NCBI RefSeq assembly: GCF_040797585.1
Contig: NZ_JBFNEO010000188.1
Span: 1-5,416, forward strand
Direction of reading: 5' to 3'
DNA: 5,416 bases
Origin: Clostridium_Z sp040797585
GTDB lineage: Bacteria; Bacillota; Clostridia; Clostridiales; Clostridiaceae
Of this stretch, positions 1 through 5,299 are shown one piece after another. The notes under the pieces are model-generated. The model searched no databases. It saw only the letters and a list, made by a program, of their open reading frames with translations, and was not told the DNA's origin. The position numbers were made by a program, and so were the translations under genes. How positions within the stretch are numbered: the stretch's first letter is position 1; each line of letters starts with the position of its first letter.

Positions 1-52
1 CCCCTGTTACCACCGTGAAAGGGTGGTGTCTTAACCGCTTGACCAATGGGCC
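1..52 (-). tRNA. tRNA-Glu (anticodon UUC), 3' part cut off by window start
   Basis: On the minus strand, the sequence beginning at base 52 (GGCCCATTGGTC...) folds as the 5' part of a tRNA. The acceptor strand GGCCCAT is followed by a D-arm with GGTCAAGCGGTTAAGAC character. The anticodon stem CCACC/GGTGG has five perfect pairs around the seven-base loop CTTTCAC, plus-strand positions 15-21. Anticodon UUC lies at 17-19, preceded by the invariant U33 and followed by A37, so the tRNA reads glutamate codons GAA and GAG. The visible part ends in the 5' strand of the T stem (CAGGGG). The T loop, the 3' acceptor strand and any encoded CCA lie left of the window, so the 3' end cannot be checked. More tRNA genes often follow in such clusters, but none is visible here. 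Confidence 0.95.
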
Positions 53-96
53 TTATATAATTCTTCAAAAGCTTTTTGAGCTTCTCGACATGTATT

Positions 97-125
97 ATAA
101 TACATTAAACAAGTTTTCATGTCAA
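97..125 (-). promoter_or_regulatory. Probable sigma-A-type promoter of tRNA-Glu
   Basis: Reading the minus strand, a perfect -35 box TTGACA (120-125) is followed by 17 bases and the -10 box TATTAT (97-102). A consensus TATAAT overlaps it at 94-99, but that would need a 20-base spacer. The predicted start is near 87-91, giving a leader of about 35-39 nt before the tRNA 5' end at base 52, which is normal for a tRNA precursor trimmed by RNase P. No other gene lies between, so tRNA-Glu is the natural target. Confidence 0.75.
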
Positions 126-176
126 TATATTTTTAAAAACTTTTTTATTATTTTTTGTAAATATTTAATATTTAAT

Positions 177-200
177 GTTGCACTTAATATTAAGTACAAC
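177..200. repeat. 24-base near-perfect palindrome
   Basis: Arms GTTG-C-ACTTAAT and ATTAAGT-A-CAAC are symmetrical about 188/189, with one mismatched pair (C181 against A196). It lies about 50 bp upstream of the tRNA-Glu -35 box. It has the form of a DNA-binding dyad rather than a terminator, because no loop or T-tract is present. No regulator can be named. Confidence 0.5.
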
Positions 201-358
201 TAAATCACTTAATTTTATACAATAATATTCAATAGTATTAAGTATTATTACCCACTAGTATGGTTTTATAAAAGATCTAAATATTAATAGTATTTAGGTT
301 TATGATAATTATATCAAAAGACTTTCTTTTTAATTTAACTCTTAGTTTAAAATCTTTC

Positions 359-375
359 CATGGAAAAAATCCATG
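359..375. repeat. Small hairpin CATGGA-A5-TCCATG
   Basis: Six perfect pairs (359-364 with 370-375) surround a five-base A loop, T on the other strand. It sits 11 bases from the long inverted repeat at 386-484. On the minus strand it would form the next hairpin of the same transcript. There is no run of T after either arm, so it is not called a terminator. Confidence 0.4.
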
Positions 376-385
376 CTACTTCTAA

Positions 386-484
386 ATATATAGATGTACT
401 AAATCATCCCTTAAATTAAACTTTAAGCTACTATGACTCATATCATGTTTAAGGATTAAATTCTATATTGTACATCTATATATA
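386..484. repeat. Long interrupted inverted repeat / stem-loop
   Basis: The 14-base arm at 386-399 (ATATATAGATGTAC) is perfectly complementary to 470-483. Inside an internal loop, a second stem forms between 406-415 and 447-456: ATCC with GGAT, then TTAAA with TTTAA, with C410 bulged. The terminal loop is about 32 bases and contains the small dyad ATGACTCAT. No T-tract follows on either strand, so it is not a simple terminator. No flanking target-site duplication is obvious. It could be a structured RNA or a relic of a small mobile element. Confidence 0.55.
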
Positions 485-545
485 GGGCTTCAAATTTTAA
501 TCTAAGCTTATAATTTCATCTAAAAAATCATAAATTAAAAAATAA

Positions 546-561
546 AATTTATTAATAAATT
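546..561 (-). terminator. Weak possible terminator of the CoA-binding protein gene
   Basis: The 16-base palindrome AATTTATTAATAAATT lies about 30 bases past the stop codon on the minus strand and is followed there by a T-rich run (TTATTTTTTAATTT). The stem is A/T only, six pairs at most with a four-base loop, so it would be a poor terminator. It is the only T-followed dyad near the 3' end of this gene, and the call is tentative. Confidence 0.25.
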
Positions 562-590
562 GATTCTTATATTTAAAATTCTATGATCTT

Positions 591-959
591 CTATAAATTT
601 GAAAGCTCAACTAAGGCACATCCATCTACTGCCTTTATATTATTTTCTCTGCAATAATCATGAATCTCATCACTCTCTGCTCCTGGTTGAATTAATACAT
701 GTTGTATGTTTAACTCCTTAGATTCTTTCAATATTTCTAATCCTCTAATTGGATTTATACATAGATCTAACACTTCAATAGTATAAGGAACATCCTTTAA
801 AGAGTTAAAAGCTCCTTGAACTCCTTTAGGGTTAACCCCTTCTACCATATACCCTGCTGCTTTTAATCTATTTAAAATCTTATATGCATACTTACTGTCA
901 TTAGTAACATCTCCAACCACTGCCCACTTTTTAAAAGTCATAAAATCTTTAGCTTTCAT
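591..959 (-). CDS. CoA-binding domain protein (YccU/CoA_binding_2 type)
   Basis: This 122-residue protein is a single Rossmann-like domain of the CoA_binding_2 family, usually 120-140 residues, so it looks complete. The N-terminal glycine-containing turn is WAVVGDVTND at 12-21, followed by the second strand ending in GYMVEGVNPKG (36-46). After the central LDLCINP comes the family's late pattern IQPGAES (90-96) and a C-terminal AVDGCALVEL (110-119). Family members bind CoA or an acyl-CoA through the nucleotide fold, resembling the CoA-binding domain of succinyl-CoA synthetase, but lack catalytic domains; the physiological role is unknown. It should be cytosolic, with no signal peptide or membrane segment. 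The ATG start is supported by AAGGAGG at 969-975, nine bases upstream. It is transcribed alone, divergently from the hydrolase operon. Confidence 0.9.
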   Translation of the reverse strand: MKAKDFMTFKKWAVVGDVTNDSKYAYKILNRLKAAGYMVEGVNPKGVQGAFNSLKDVPYTIEVLDLCINPIRGLEILKESKELNIQHVLIQPGAESDEIHDYCRENNIKAVDGCALVELSNL

Positions 960-1020
960 AAAATTATACCTCCTTAAAATTAATAATTTATATTTATTGA
1001 TAATGTTTTTCTTACCTTAT

Positions 1021-1049
1021 ATTATATTATTTTTCCCATGTATTTTAAA
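1021..1049 (-). promoter_or_regulatory. Candidate promoter of the CoA-binding protein gene
   Basis: On the minus strand, a perfect -10 TATAAT (1021-1026) lies 17 bases from TTTAAA (1044-1049), which matches the -35 consensus at four of six positions. Transcription would begin near 1014, leaving about a 55-nt leader before the ATG at 959. The element overlaps the region expected to hold the -35 of the divergent hydrolase promoter. The surroundings are very AT-rich, so chance matches are likely and confidence is moderate. Confidence 0.45.
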
Positions 1050-1058
1050 TGGTATAAT
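1050..1058 (+). promoter_or_regulatory. Extended -10 promoter of the hydrolase-flavoprotein operon
   Basis: TGGTATAAT at 1050-1058 is a complete extended -10 element (TGn followed by consensus TATAAT). The region 17 bases upstream (TTTTTC, 1030-1035) is only a weak -35, which extended -10 promoters tolerate. The start would be near 1065, giving about a 55-nt leader to the ATG at 1120. An inverted repeat, GGTATAA at 1051-1057 and TTATACC at 1076-1082, covers the -10 and start region and could be an operator. Confidence 0.6.
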
Positions 1059-1119
1059 GTATTTATTAATATTTGTTATACCCTATATTTATTTTTTCCT
1101 ATAAGGTGGTGATTTATTT

Positions 1120-1914
1120 ATGAAAATAGCACTATGTCAAATGGATATACTATGGGAAGATAAAAACTTTAATAAAAATACAGTGTTAACCTTTGTGAAA
1201 GAAGCATCCTTAAAAAAATGTGAATTTATAATTTTTCCTGAAATGACCTTAACAGGATTTTCTATGGACACCCTTAATCTAGGAGAAGGATCTCTAAACG
1301 AATCCCCTACAGTTTTATGGTTTTCTAAGATTTCCAAAGAGTTTGGTATAAATATAGCCTTTGGATATATTGAAAAATTTCAAGGTAAAGCTAAAAATAA
1401 CCTAGTAATAGTATCTTCTCAAGGTAAGGTTATGTCCTCCTATTCAAAAATTCACCCATTTTCTTTTGGTGAAGAATCAGAACATTATTTAGGTGGATCA
1501 GAATTTATAACAACCTTTATATCAGGTATAAAATTTGGAAGCACTATATGCTATGACTTAAGATTCCCTGAATTATTTCAGATTTTATCTAAGGATAGCC
1601 ATTGTATAATAGTTATTGCTAGCTGGCCAAGGGAGAGATCATATCACTGGACTACTCTCTTAAAAGCAAGGGCTATAGAAAATCAATGCTATATTTTAGG
1701 AGTAAATCGAGTAGGAGCTTCTAATGGCTTAACCTACTGTGGTGATTCTATGGTAGTATCTCCTCTTGGAGATGTATTATGCCATAACTTCAATAATGAA
1801 GGGTTAGTTATATGTAATATTGTTAAATCAAAGGTTGAAAATTTAAGAAAAGATTTTAAAGTGAAACTAGATAGAAAAGAAAACTTATATACTTTAGGTT
1901 ACAAAAGGAGTTAA
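1120..1914 (+). CDS. Carbon-nitrogen hydrolase, omega-amidase (YafV/Nit2) type
   Basis: This 264-residue protein of the nitrilase superfamily is close to the usual length of omega-amidases. The Glu-Lys-Cys catalytic triad is visible: E41 in FPEM, K110 in YSKIHPF, and C144 in the nucleophile motif TICYDLRFPEL. A supporting glutamate lies in FGEESEHY (116-123). The block SWPRERSYHW (168-177) followed by ARAIENQCYILGVNRVG (183-199) is characteristic of the YafV/Nit2 omega-amidase branch. Those enzymes hydrolyse 2-oxoglutaramate or 2-oxosuccinamate to the 2-oxo acid and ammonia, clearing the keto-amides left by glutamine or asparagine transaminases. The exact substrate is inferred, since other nitrilase-family amidases are similar. 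The start is fixed by AAGGTGGTGAT (1103-1113), an almost full anti-16S match, six bases before ATG. It is the first gene of a two-gene operon; no aminotransferase is adjacent. The protein should be cytosolic. Confidence 0.9.
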   Translation: MKIALCQMDILWEDKNFNKNTVLTFVKEASLKKCEFIIFPEMTLTGFSMDTLNLGEGSLNESPTVLWFSKISKEFGINIAFGYIEKFQGKAKNNLVIVSSQGKVMSSYSKIHPFSFGEESEHYLGGSEFITTFISGIKFGSTICYDLRFPELFQILSKDSHCIIVIASWPRERSYHWTTLLKARAIENQCYILGVNRVGASNGLTYCGDSMVVSPLGDVLCHNFNNEGLVICNIVKSKVENLRKDFKVKLDRKENLYTLGYKRS

Positions 1915-1916
1915 AT

Positions 1917-3176
1917 ATGATACATCACGATATTATTATAATTGGTGGAGGAGCATCCGGTGTATTCTCTGCTATAAACTGTAAAGATTTTGGTATGTAT
2001 GTGGCTATTTTAGAGGGAACAGATAGAATTTGCAAAAAAATTCTTACAACAGGTAATGGAAGATGCAATATAACTAATGAATTTATAAAATATCCTTTTA
2101 TAAACTACCACAGCGATGAGAAGGATTTTTTCATTGATACCCTATCATCTTTTTCTGTAGAGGATACATTAAGCTTTTTTTCTGGTCTTGGTCTTCCTAT
2201 AATGACCTTAGAAAATGGTAAGATGTATCCTATGTCTCTTCAAGCTTCTTCTGTTATAGATATAATAAGATTTGCTCTAGAAGAGAGAGAAATCCCAGTG
2301 TATCTTAATCATAAGGTACGTAATATAAAAAAACAAAACGGTAAGTATATAATATCAATAACTAATTCTGATAATACCTATAGTTGTGATAAATTAGTTA
2401 TTGCTTGTGGTGGTAAAACTGCCCAAAGCACAGGTTCTGATGGATCTGGTTATACCCTACTTAAATCCCTAGGTCACGGTTTAATTGAGCCCTTACCTGC
2501 ATTAGTACAGTTAAAGCTTGATCATAGTAGCTTAAAAGCATTATCTGGTGTTAAATTTAATGGATATGCTGAAATTCTCGTCGATGGAAAGGCTATGAGA
2601 AAGGAGTATGGTGAAATTTTATTTACTGACTATGGTATATCTGGTCCTCCTATACTTCAATTAAGCAGAATAGCCTCTAAGGCTTTATATAAAAGCAGAG
2701 AAGTAAAGATAAATATAGATATGATACCTGATGAGTCTCTAGAAGACCTAACTGCCTTTATTGATAATCACTTTGGTACCTTCTCTTACAGAAGCGTTTT
2801 TAATGCTTTTATAGGACTTATTAATAAAAAATTAATTCCTATCCTCCTTAAAGAAGCTACTGTAGACAATATTCATAAGCCTTGCTATAGTCTAAGCTTT
2901 AAGGAGAAATCTTCAATAATAAAGCTATTAAAGTCATGGGAGTTTAGAGTAATCGGAACTAATCCCTTTAACAATGCTCAGGTTACTTGTGGAGGAATAA
3001 ACACAAAAGAGATTTGTAATAAAACTTTAGAATCTAAGCTAATGGAGAACCTATATCTATGTGGAGAGGTATTAGATGTTGATGGAGATTGCGGTGGTTT
3101 CAATCTTCAATGGGCTTGGAGCTCTGGATTTAAGGTTTCAAAAAGTATTTATGACAAAAATAAAGATGCTGAGTAG
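1917..3176 (+). CDS. HI0933/BaiN-family NAD(P)/FAD-dependent oxidoreductase
   Basis: This 419-residue flavoprotein is full length for the HI0933-like family, usually about 400-420 residues. The FAD dinucleotide-binding motif is IIIIGGGASG (6-15), with the ribose-binding acid E33 at the end of the second strand. Family signatures follow: KKILTTGNGRCNITN (40-54), ACGGKTAQSTGSDGSGY (163-179), GEILFTDYGISGPPILQLSR (232-251), and the C-terminal FAD-contacting segment AQVTCGGI (354-361) then LYLCGEVLDVDGDCGGFN (379-396) and LQWAWSSG. Family members are cytosolic flavin oxidoreductases of mostly unknown substrate; BaiN of bile-acid-transforming clostridia has been proposed to act on bile-acid intermediates, but nothing here supports that role. 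The ATG begins 2 nt after the hydrolase stop, and AAAAGGAG (1903-1910) lies within the end of that gene, so translation is probably coupled. Its TAG stop sits inside the terminator stem. Confidence 0.93.
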   Translation: MIHHDIIIIGGGASGVFSAINCKDFGMYVAILEGTDRICKKILTTGNGRCNITNEFIKYPFINYHSDEKDFFIDTLSSFSVEDTLSFFSGLGLPIMTLENGKMYPMSLQASSVIDIIRFALEEREIPVYLNHKVRNIKKQNGKYIISITNSDNTYSCDKLVIACGGKTAQSTGSDGSGYTLLKSLGHGLIEPLPALVQLKLDHSSLKALSGVKFNGYAEILVDGKAMRKEYGEILFTDYGISGPPILQLSRIASKALYKSREVKINIDMIPDESLEDLTAFIDNHFGTFSYRSVFNAFIGLINKKLIPILLKEATVDNIHKPCYSLSFKEKSSIIKLLKSWEFRVIGTNPFNNAQVTCGGINTKEICNKTLESKLMENLYLCGEVLDVDGDCGGFNLQWAWSSGFKVSKSIYDKNKDAE

Positions 3177-3190
3177 CATCTTTATTTTTT
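3161..3190. terminator. Bidirectional rho-independent terminator between convergent genes
   Basis: A ten-pair perfect stem (3161-3170 with 3175-3184, core AAAGATGCT/AGCATCTTT) closes a four-base GAGT loop. It is followed on the plus strand by T6 (3185-3190). On the minus strand, the A5 at 3156-3160 gives a T5 tract after the same stem. The hairpin can therefore stop the flavoprotein transcript and the convergent thioesterase transcript. The TAG of the flavoprotein (3174-3176) and the TAA of the thioesterase (3182-3184) both lie within the hairpin. Confidence 0.92.
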
Positions 3191-3910
3191 ACTAAATTTT
3201 ATCTCAATTATACTAAGTTCCTCATCCTCTTGATTTTTAAATCTATAAAGACCAACATTATCTTCCTCTAAGAATTCAGTTTCAACTCTTATTAAGTCCT
3301 TATACTTAGCTTCTTTTTTATAAATAACAATTATATTTTCGGGTAATAATACTTCTAATTTTTCCATAGGAGTGTTATTTATTGCCCAAGTTATGTAGTT
3401 AACATTGTTCACATGATTATTAGTATCTATATGATCATATTCTGTATAGAACCTACCTACTTCTTTTCCCTTAAAATTTCTTACATTACCCATTGGAAGC
3501 TCTAAATCACAAGATACATTATAAGCGTCACATATTTTCTTTGGAACTCTTATTGCCCTTCTTCTTTCTATATCTATCATAAGCCACATTGATTTTGCTT
3601 TTGCAACTATATTCCCTTCACTATTTAACACTTCAAAGGTTCTATAAGCATAAAATTTTCTAAAAGAATAGGTATCCGTCCTTACTGTTATTTCCTCCCC
3701 ATAAGAGATATTAGAATTTAGCTCAATATCCCACTTATAAAGAACCCATGCCTTATTGTTTTCCTTTTGGAACTCTATACCTATTCCTAATTTTTCACTA
3801 TGTTCTGTGGCAATATCTCCTAAAAAATTCATTAGAGCTGATAATTTTAACTTGCCAAATAAATCTACATCATAATAACAGACTTCATATTTTTTCTCAT
3901 AAATACTCAT
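3182..3910 (-). CDS. Acyl-ACP thioesterase (FatA/FatB-like, bacterial)
   Basis: This 242-residue double-hotdog protein of the acyl-ACP thioesterase family is the usual length for bacterial members. It releases free fatty acids from acyl carrier protein in the cytosol. The N-terminal hotdog begins with YEVCYYDVD (8-16) and contains the substrate-side helix LMNFLGDIATEHSEKLG (26-42); the family SMWLMIDIERRR follows at 107-118. The second hotdog carries the catalytic pattern DTNNHVNNVNYITW (162-175), with D162, N164 and H166 equivalent to the plant Asp-Asn-His residues. The acidic residue E200 is in YKKEAKYKD (197-205); plant enzymes often have Cys after this Glu, here it is Ala201, which is not expected to abolish activity. 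AAGGAGG at 3916-3922, five bases from the ATG, supports the start. It is monocistronic, convergent with the flavoprotein and divergent from the deacetylase. Chain-length preference cannot be read from the sequence. Confidence 0.9.
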   Translation of the reverse strand: MSIYEKKYEVCYYDVDLFGKLKLSALMNFLGDIATEHSEKLGIGIEFQKENNKAWVLYKWDIELNSNISYGEEITVRTDTYSFRKFYAYRTFEVLNSEGNIVAKAKSMWLMIDIERRRAIRVPKKICDAYNVSCDLELPMGNVRNFKGKEVGRFYTEYDHIDTNNHVNNVNYITWAINNTPMEKLEVLLPENIIVIYKKEAKYKDLIRVETEFLEEDNVGLYRFKNQEDEELSIIEIKFSKK

Positions 3911-3983
3911 ATTGTCCTCCTTACTTATCCCTAACTAAATTGTATAACATCTTACTCCTACTTCCTAGATAAGTAAATGTTTA

Positions 3984-3997
3984 TTAACAAATGTTAA
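3984..3997. promoter_or_regulatory. Operator-like dyad TTAACA-AA-TGTTAA in the divergent region
   Basis: Six-base arms TTAACA (3984-3989) and TGTTAA (3992-3997) are perfectly complementary around two A bases. The heptamer AAATGTT also occurs twice as a direct repeat (3975-3981 and 3989-3995). The dyad lies about 75 bp upstream of the thioesterase ATG and 95 bp upstream of the deacetylase ATG, where a shared regulator could act. TTAACAA resembles one half of a Rex site, but the partner half at the proper spacing is absent, so no regulator is assigned. Confidence 0.4.
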
Positions 3998-4029
3998 AAA
4001 ATTTCTCAATATTTATATAACTTTTGTGC

Positions 4030-4060
4030 AGAATACTTTTTCATCTAACTACGTAAACTA
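4030..4060 (+). promoter_or_regulatory. Possible sigma-G-like promoter of the deacetylase gene
   Basis: No good sigma-A promoter is seen before the deacetylase. Instead AGAATA (4030-4035) is followed after 18 bases by TAAACTA (4054-4060), compared with the forespore sigma-G consensus TGAATA and CATACTA (five of six and five of seven matches). This is suggestive only, because AT-rich DNA yields such matches easily. Confidence 0.25.
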
Positions 4061-4091
4061 ATGAGTAAATATATATTAAGGAGCATCTATT

Positions 4092-4934
4092 ATGAAAAAA
4101 TTTATAGCTTTTATATTAATTCCTTTGTTAGTACTATGTGGCTGTGATTCTTATAATAAGTTTTCCTCTGAGGTAAAAGGAATATCTGAAATTAACAATA
4201 ATGATTCATCTTCCTACTATCCTATATTAGGGGAGTCCTCTAATCTATCAGAAGCCTCTAAGGATTCTATGGATATATGGAGAAAATACATAGTGGATTT
4301 GGCTAATAAAAATAAGGATTTAATATTTATTAACGGTCCTGAAAATTCTAGAAACGTAGCCCTAACCTTTGATGATGGTCCTGATAATAAAGTTACACCT
4401 AAAGTTTTAGATATATTAAAAAATAAAGGTGTCAATGCCTCCTTCTTTTTTCTAGGTGATAATATAGATAAATACCCTGAGATAGCTTTGAGAACTTTTG
4501 AAGAAGGGAACTTAGTTTTAAACCACTCCACTACTCATAAAGACTTAAGCAAGCTTTCAAAAGAAGATTTTGCTAAGGAGGTAGACACTACAGATGATAA
4601 GATTAAAAATTTAATTGGTAAAACACCAAATATAATTCGTCCTCCCTACGGAGCTATAAGTAATTTAGATGAATATAAGGAACGAAACTTAAAAATTGCA
4701 TTATGGTCTATAGATACACTTGATTGGTCTAAAAGAGATAAAGATAATATATTAAGTAATGTAACAGATAACATAAGACCTGGAGATATTATTCTTATGC
4801 ATACCTCTCTAGATACTGAAGCTACTGCAGAGGCTCTCCCATTAATCATAGACTATTTAAAGGAGAATAACTTTAATATAGTTACCTTAGATAAACTTTT
4901 AGGTATTCCTCCCTATAAATCAGATGACTCTTAA
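4092..4934 (+). CDS. Lipoprotein polysaccharide deacetylase (NodB domain, CE4)
   Basis: This 280-residue extracytoplasmic enzyme is likely anchored to the outer face of the membrane and should remove acetyl groups from N-acetylated sugars, most plausibly peptidoglycan. The N-terminus is a lipoprotein signal: MKK, a hydrophobic stretch to residue 15, and lipobox LCGC with lipidated Cys18. A Ser/Asn-rich linker (about 20-80) precedes the NodB domain. All five CE4 motifs are intact: TFDDGP (92-97; D94 general base, D95 metal ligand), NHSTTH (144-149; H145 and H149 metal ligands), RPPYG (183-187), DTLDW (208-212), and ILMH (234-237; H237 catalytic acid). Activity is therefore expected. AAGGAG (4078-4083), eight bases before ATG, supports the start. 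It is monocistronic and divergent from the thioesterase. The substrate (GlcNAc, MurNAc or another glycan) cannot be decided; spore-cortex or vegetative wall roles are both possible. Confidence 0.92.
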   Translation: MKKFIAFILIPLLVLCGCDSYNKFSSEVKGISEINNNDSSSYYPILGESSNLSEASKDSMDIWRKYIVDLANKNKDLIFINGPENSRNVALTFDDGPDNKVTPKVLDILKNKGVNASFFFLGDNIDKYPEIALRTFEEGNLVLNHSTTHKDLSKLSKEDFAKEVDTTDDKIKNLIGKTPNIIRPPYGAISNLDEYKERNLKIALWSIDTLDWSKRDKDNILSNVTDNIRPGDIILMHTSLDTEATAEALPLIIDYLKENNFNIVTLDKLLGIPPYKSDDS

Positions 4935-4942
4935 TAGATTTT

Positions 4943-4965
4943 ATAGATATAAAATTTATATCTAT
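4943..4965. repeat. 11-bp perfect dyad just after the deacetylase gene
   Basis: ATAGATATAAA (4943-4953) and TTTATATCTAT (4955-4965) are perfect complements around A4954, nine bases after the TAA. As RNA it would fold as about nine pairs with a five-base loop. The following bases are GTATATCCC, with no T-tract, so it is not a standard terminator. It may protect the mRNA 3' end or be a DNA-binding dyad. The remaining stretch to 5064 shows no other clear feature. Confidence 0.45.
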
Positions 4966-5055
4966 GTATATCCCATGAAAACTCAATTTCTTAATAGAAT
5001 ATGAACTTATTGTAGGTTAAATCTTAGTTCCAGATACACGATATTACCTCTATAA

Positions 5056-5093
5056 TATAAAATAAAAGAGAAAGCCTTAAAGACTTTCTCTTT
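5056..5093 (-). terminator. Rho-independent terminator of the DUF1858 gene
   Basis: AAAGAGAAAG (5065-5074) and CTTTCTCTTT (5084-5093) form ten perfect pairs around a nine-base loop. On the minus strand the second arm runs into a T-rich tract (TTTTATTTTATATT, about 5054-5067), and the stem begins one base after the TAA stop at 5095-5097. The plus-strand side has a poorer T run (CTTAATTGTTTAAT), although it could also catch read-through from the deacetylase. Confidence 0.85.
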
Positions 5094-5094
5094 C

Positions 5095-5280
5095 TTAATT
5101 GTTTAATACATATAGTAATACCTCTGGGTCAACATCATGCATATCACATGCGTTTTGCAGAGTATCCCTTTGGGATGAAGAACAAGCAGCACAGCTTAAA
5201 CCAAACTGCTCAAATATATCCATCGCTTCTGGATATTCATTTAATATATCTCCGATTAAGGTATCCTTAGTAATTTCCAT
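5095..5280 (-). CDS. Small CxxC redox protein, DUF1858 / hybrid-cluster-associated type
   Basis: This 61-residue cytosolic protein matches the DUF1858 domain, also described as the hybrid-cluster-protein-associated disulfide redox domain. The N-terminal half is the typical TLIGDILNEYPEAMDIFEQFGLSC pattern (7-30), ending in the redox pair C30-A-A-C33. The C-terminal helix is DTLQNACDMHDVDPEVLLYVLN (39-60), with a further cysteine at 45. Length equals that of stand-alone family members. Many relatives have C-x-G-C; here Gly is replaced by Ala. The domain may exchange disulfides or bind metal; no biochemical role is established, and no hybrid cluster protein gene is in view. A TTG codon at 5298 would add six residues, but the GGAG of the ribosome-binding site lies eight bases before the ATG at 5280, so the ATG is chosen. 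It has its own promoter, a Fur-like site and terminator. Confidence 0.9.
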   Translation of the reverse strand: MEITKDTLIGDILNEYPEAMDIFEQFGLSCAACSSSQRDTLQNACDMHDVDPEVLLYVLNN

Positions 5281-5283
5281 AAA

Positions 5284-5292
5284 GATCACTCC
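5284..5292 (-). promoter_or_regulatory. Ribosome-binding site that fixes the DUF1858 start
   Basis: GGAGTGATC on the minus strand resembles the GGAGGTGATC anti-16S sequence. Its GGAG core is eight bases from the ATG at 5278-5280. The alternative TTG start at 5296-5298 would place this site inside the coding region and has no comparable site upstream. Confidence 0.75.
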
Positions 5293-5299
5293 ATTCAAG

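Larger units (their letters stand above)
53..590. other. Long AT-rich gap without a convincing gene
   Basis: About 540 bp separate tRNA-Glu from the stop codon of the CoA-binding protein gene. It is extremely AT-rich and has no reading frame with a ribosome-binding site and protein-like composition. It contains the tRNA promoter and several inverted repeats: a 24-base near-palindrome at 177-200, a 7-bp stem at 277-297, a 6-bp stem at 359-375, a long interrupted stem at 386-484, and an all-A/T palindrome at 546-561. A minus-strand extended -10 motif (TGATATAAT, 308-316) could start a transcript running towards the tRNA. The stretch may be a decayed region, an untranslated RNA, or spacer; the sequence alone does not decide. 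Confidence 0.6.

Noticed and set aside
84..90. Spo0A-box-like heptamer TGTCGAG on the minus strand
   Set aside because: Six of seven matches to TGTCGAA at a single site downstream of a tRNA promoter is readily due to chance.
15..203. Plus-strand reading frame of 62 codons
   Set aside because: It runs antisense through the tRNA-Glu gene and its promoter, has no ribosome-binding site, and its composition is that of translated AT-rich DNA.
302..385. Plus-strand 27-codon frame starting ATG at 302
   Set aside because: Only a weak TTTAGG lies upstream, the residues are low-complexity (Phe/Leu/Ile/Lys-rich), and it overlaps the hairpins; no support as a gene.
1137..1337. Minus-strand frame opposite the hydrolase
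   Set aside because: Shadow of the hydrolase coding sequence, with no family resemblance and no ribosome-binding site.
3748..3972. Plus-strand frame opposite the thioesterase 5' end
   Set aside because: Antisense shadow of a well-supported gene; hydrophobic only because of the AT-rich complement.
3978..3997. Rex operator between thioesterase and deacetylase
   Set aside because: One TTAACAA half-site is present, but the partner half at four-base spacing is absent on both sides.
4217..4849. Two minus-strand frames (4217-4531 and 4646-4849) opposite the deacetylase
   Set aside because: Both are complementary to conserved NodB motifs and lack starts with ribosome-binding sites.
5281..5298. TTG start extending the DUF1858 protein by six residues
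   Set aside because: The extension would contain the GGAGTGATC ribosome-binding site of the ATG start and adds no conserved residues.
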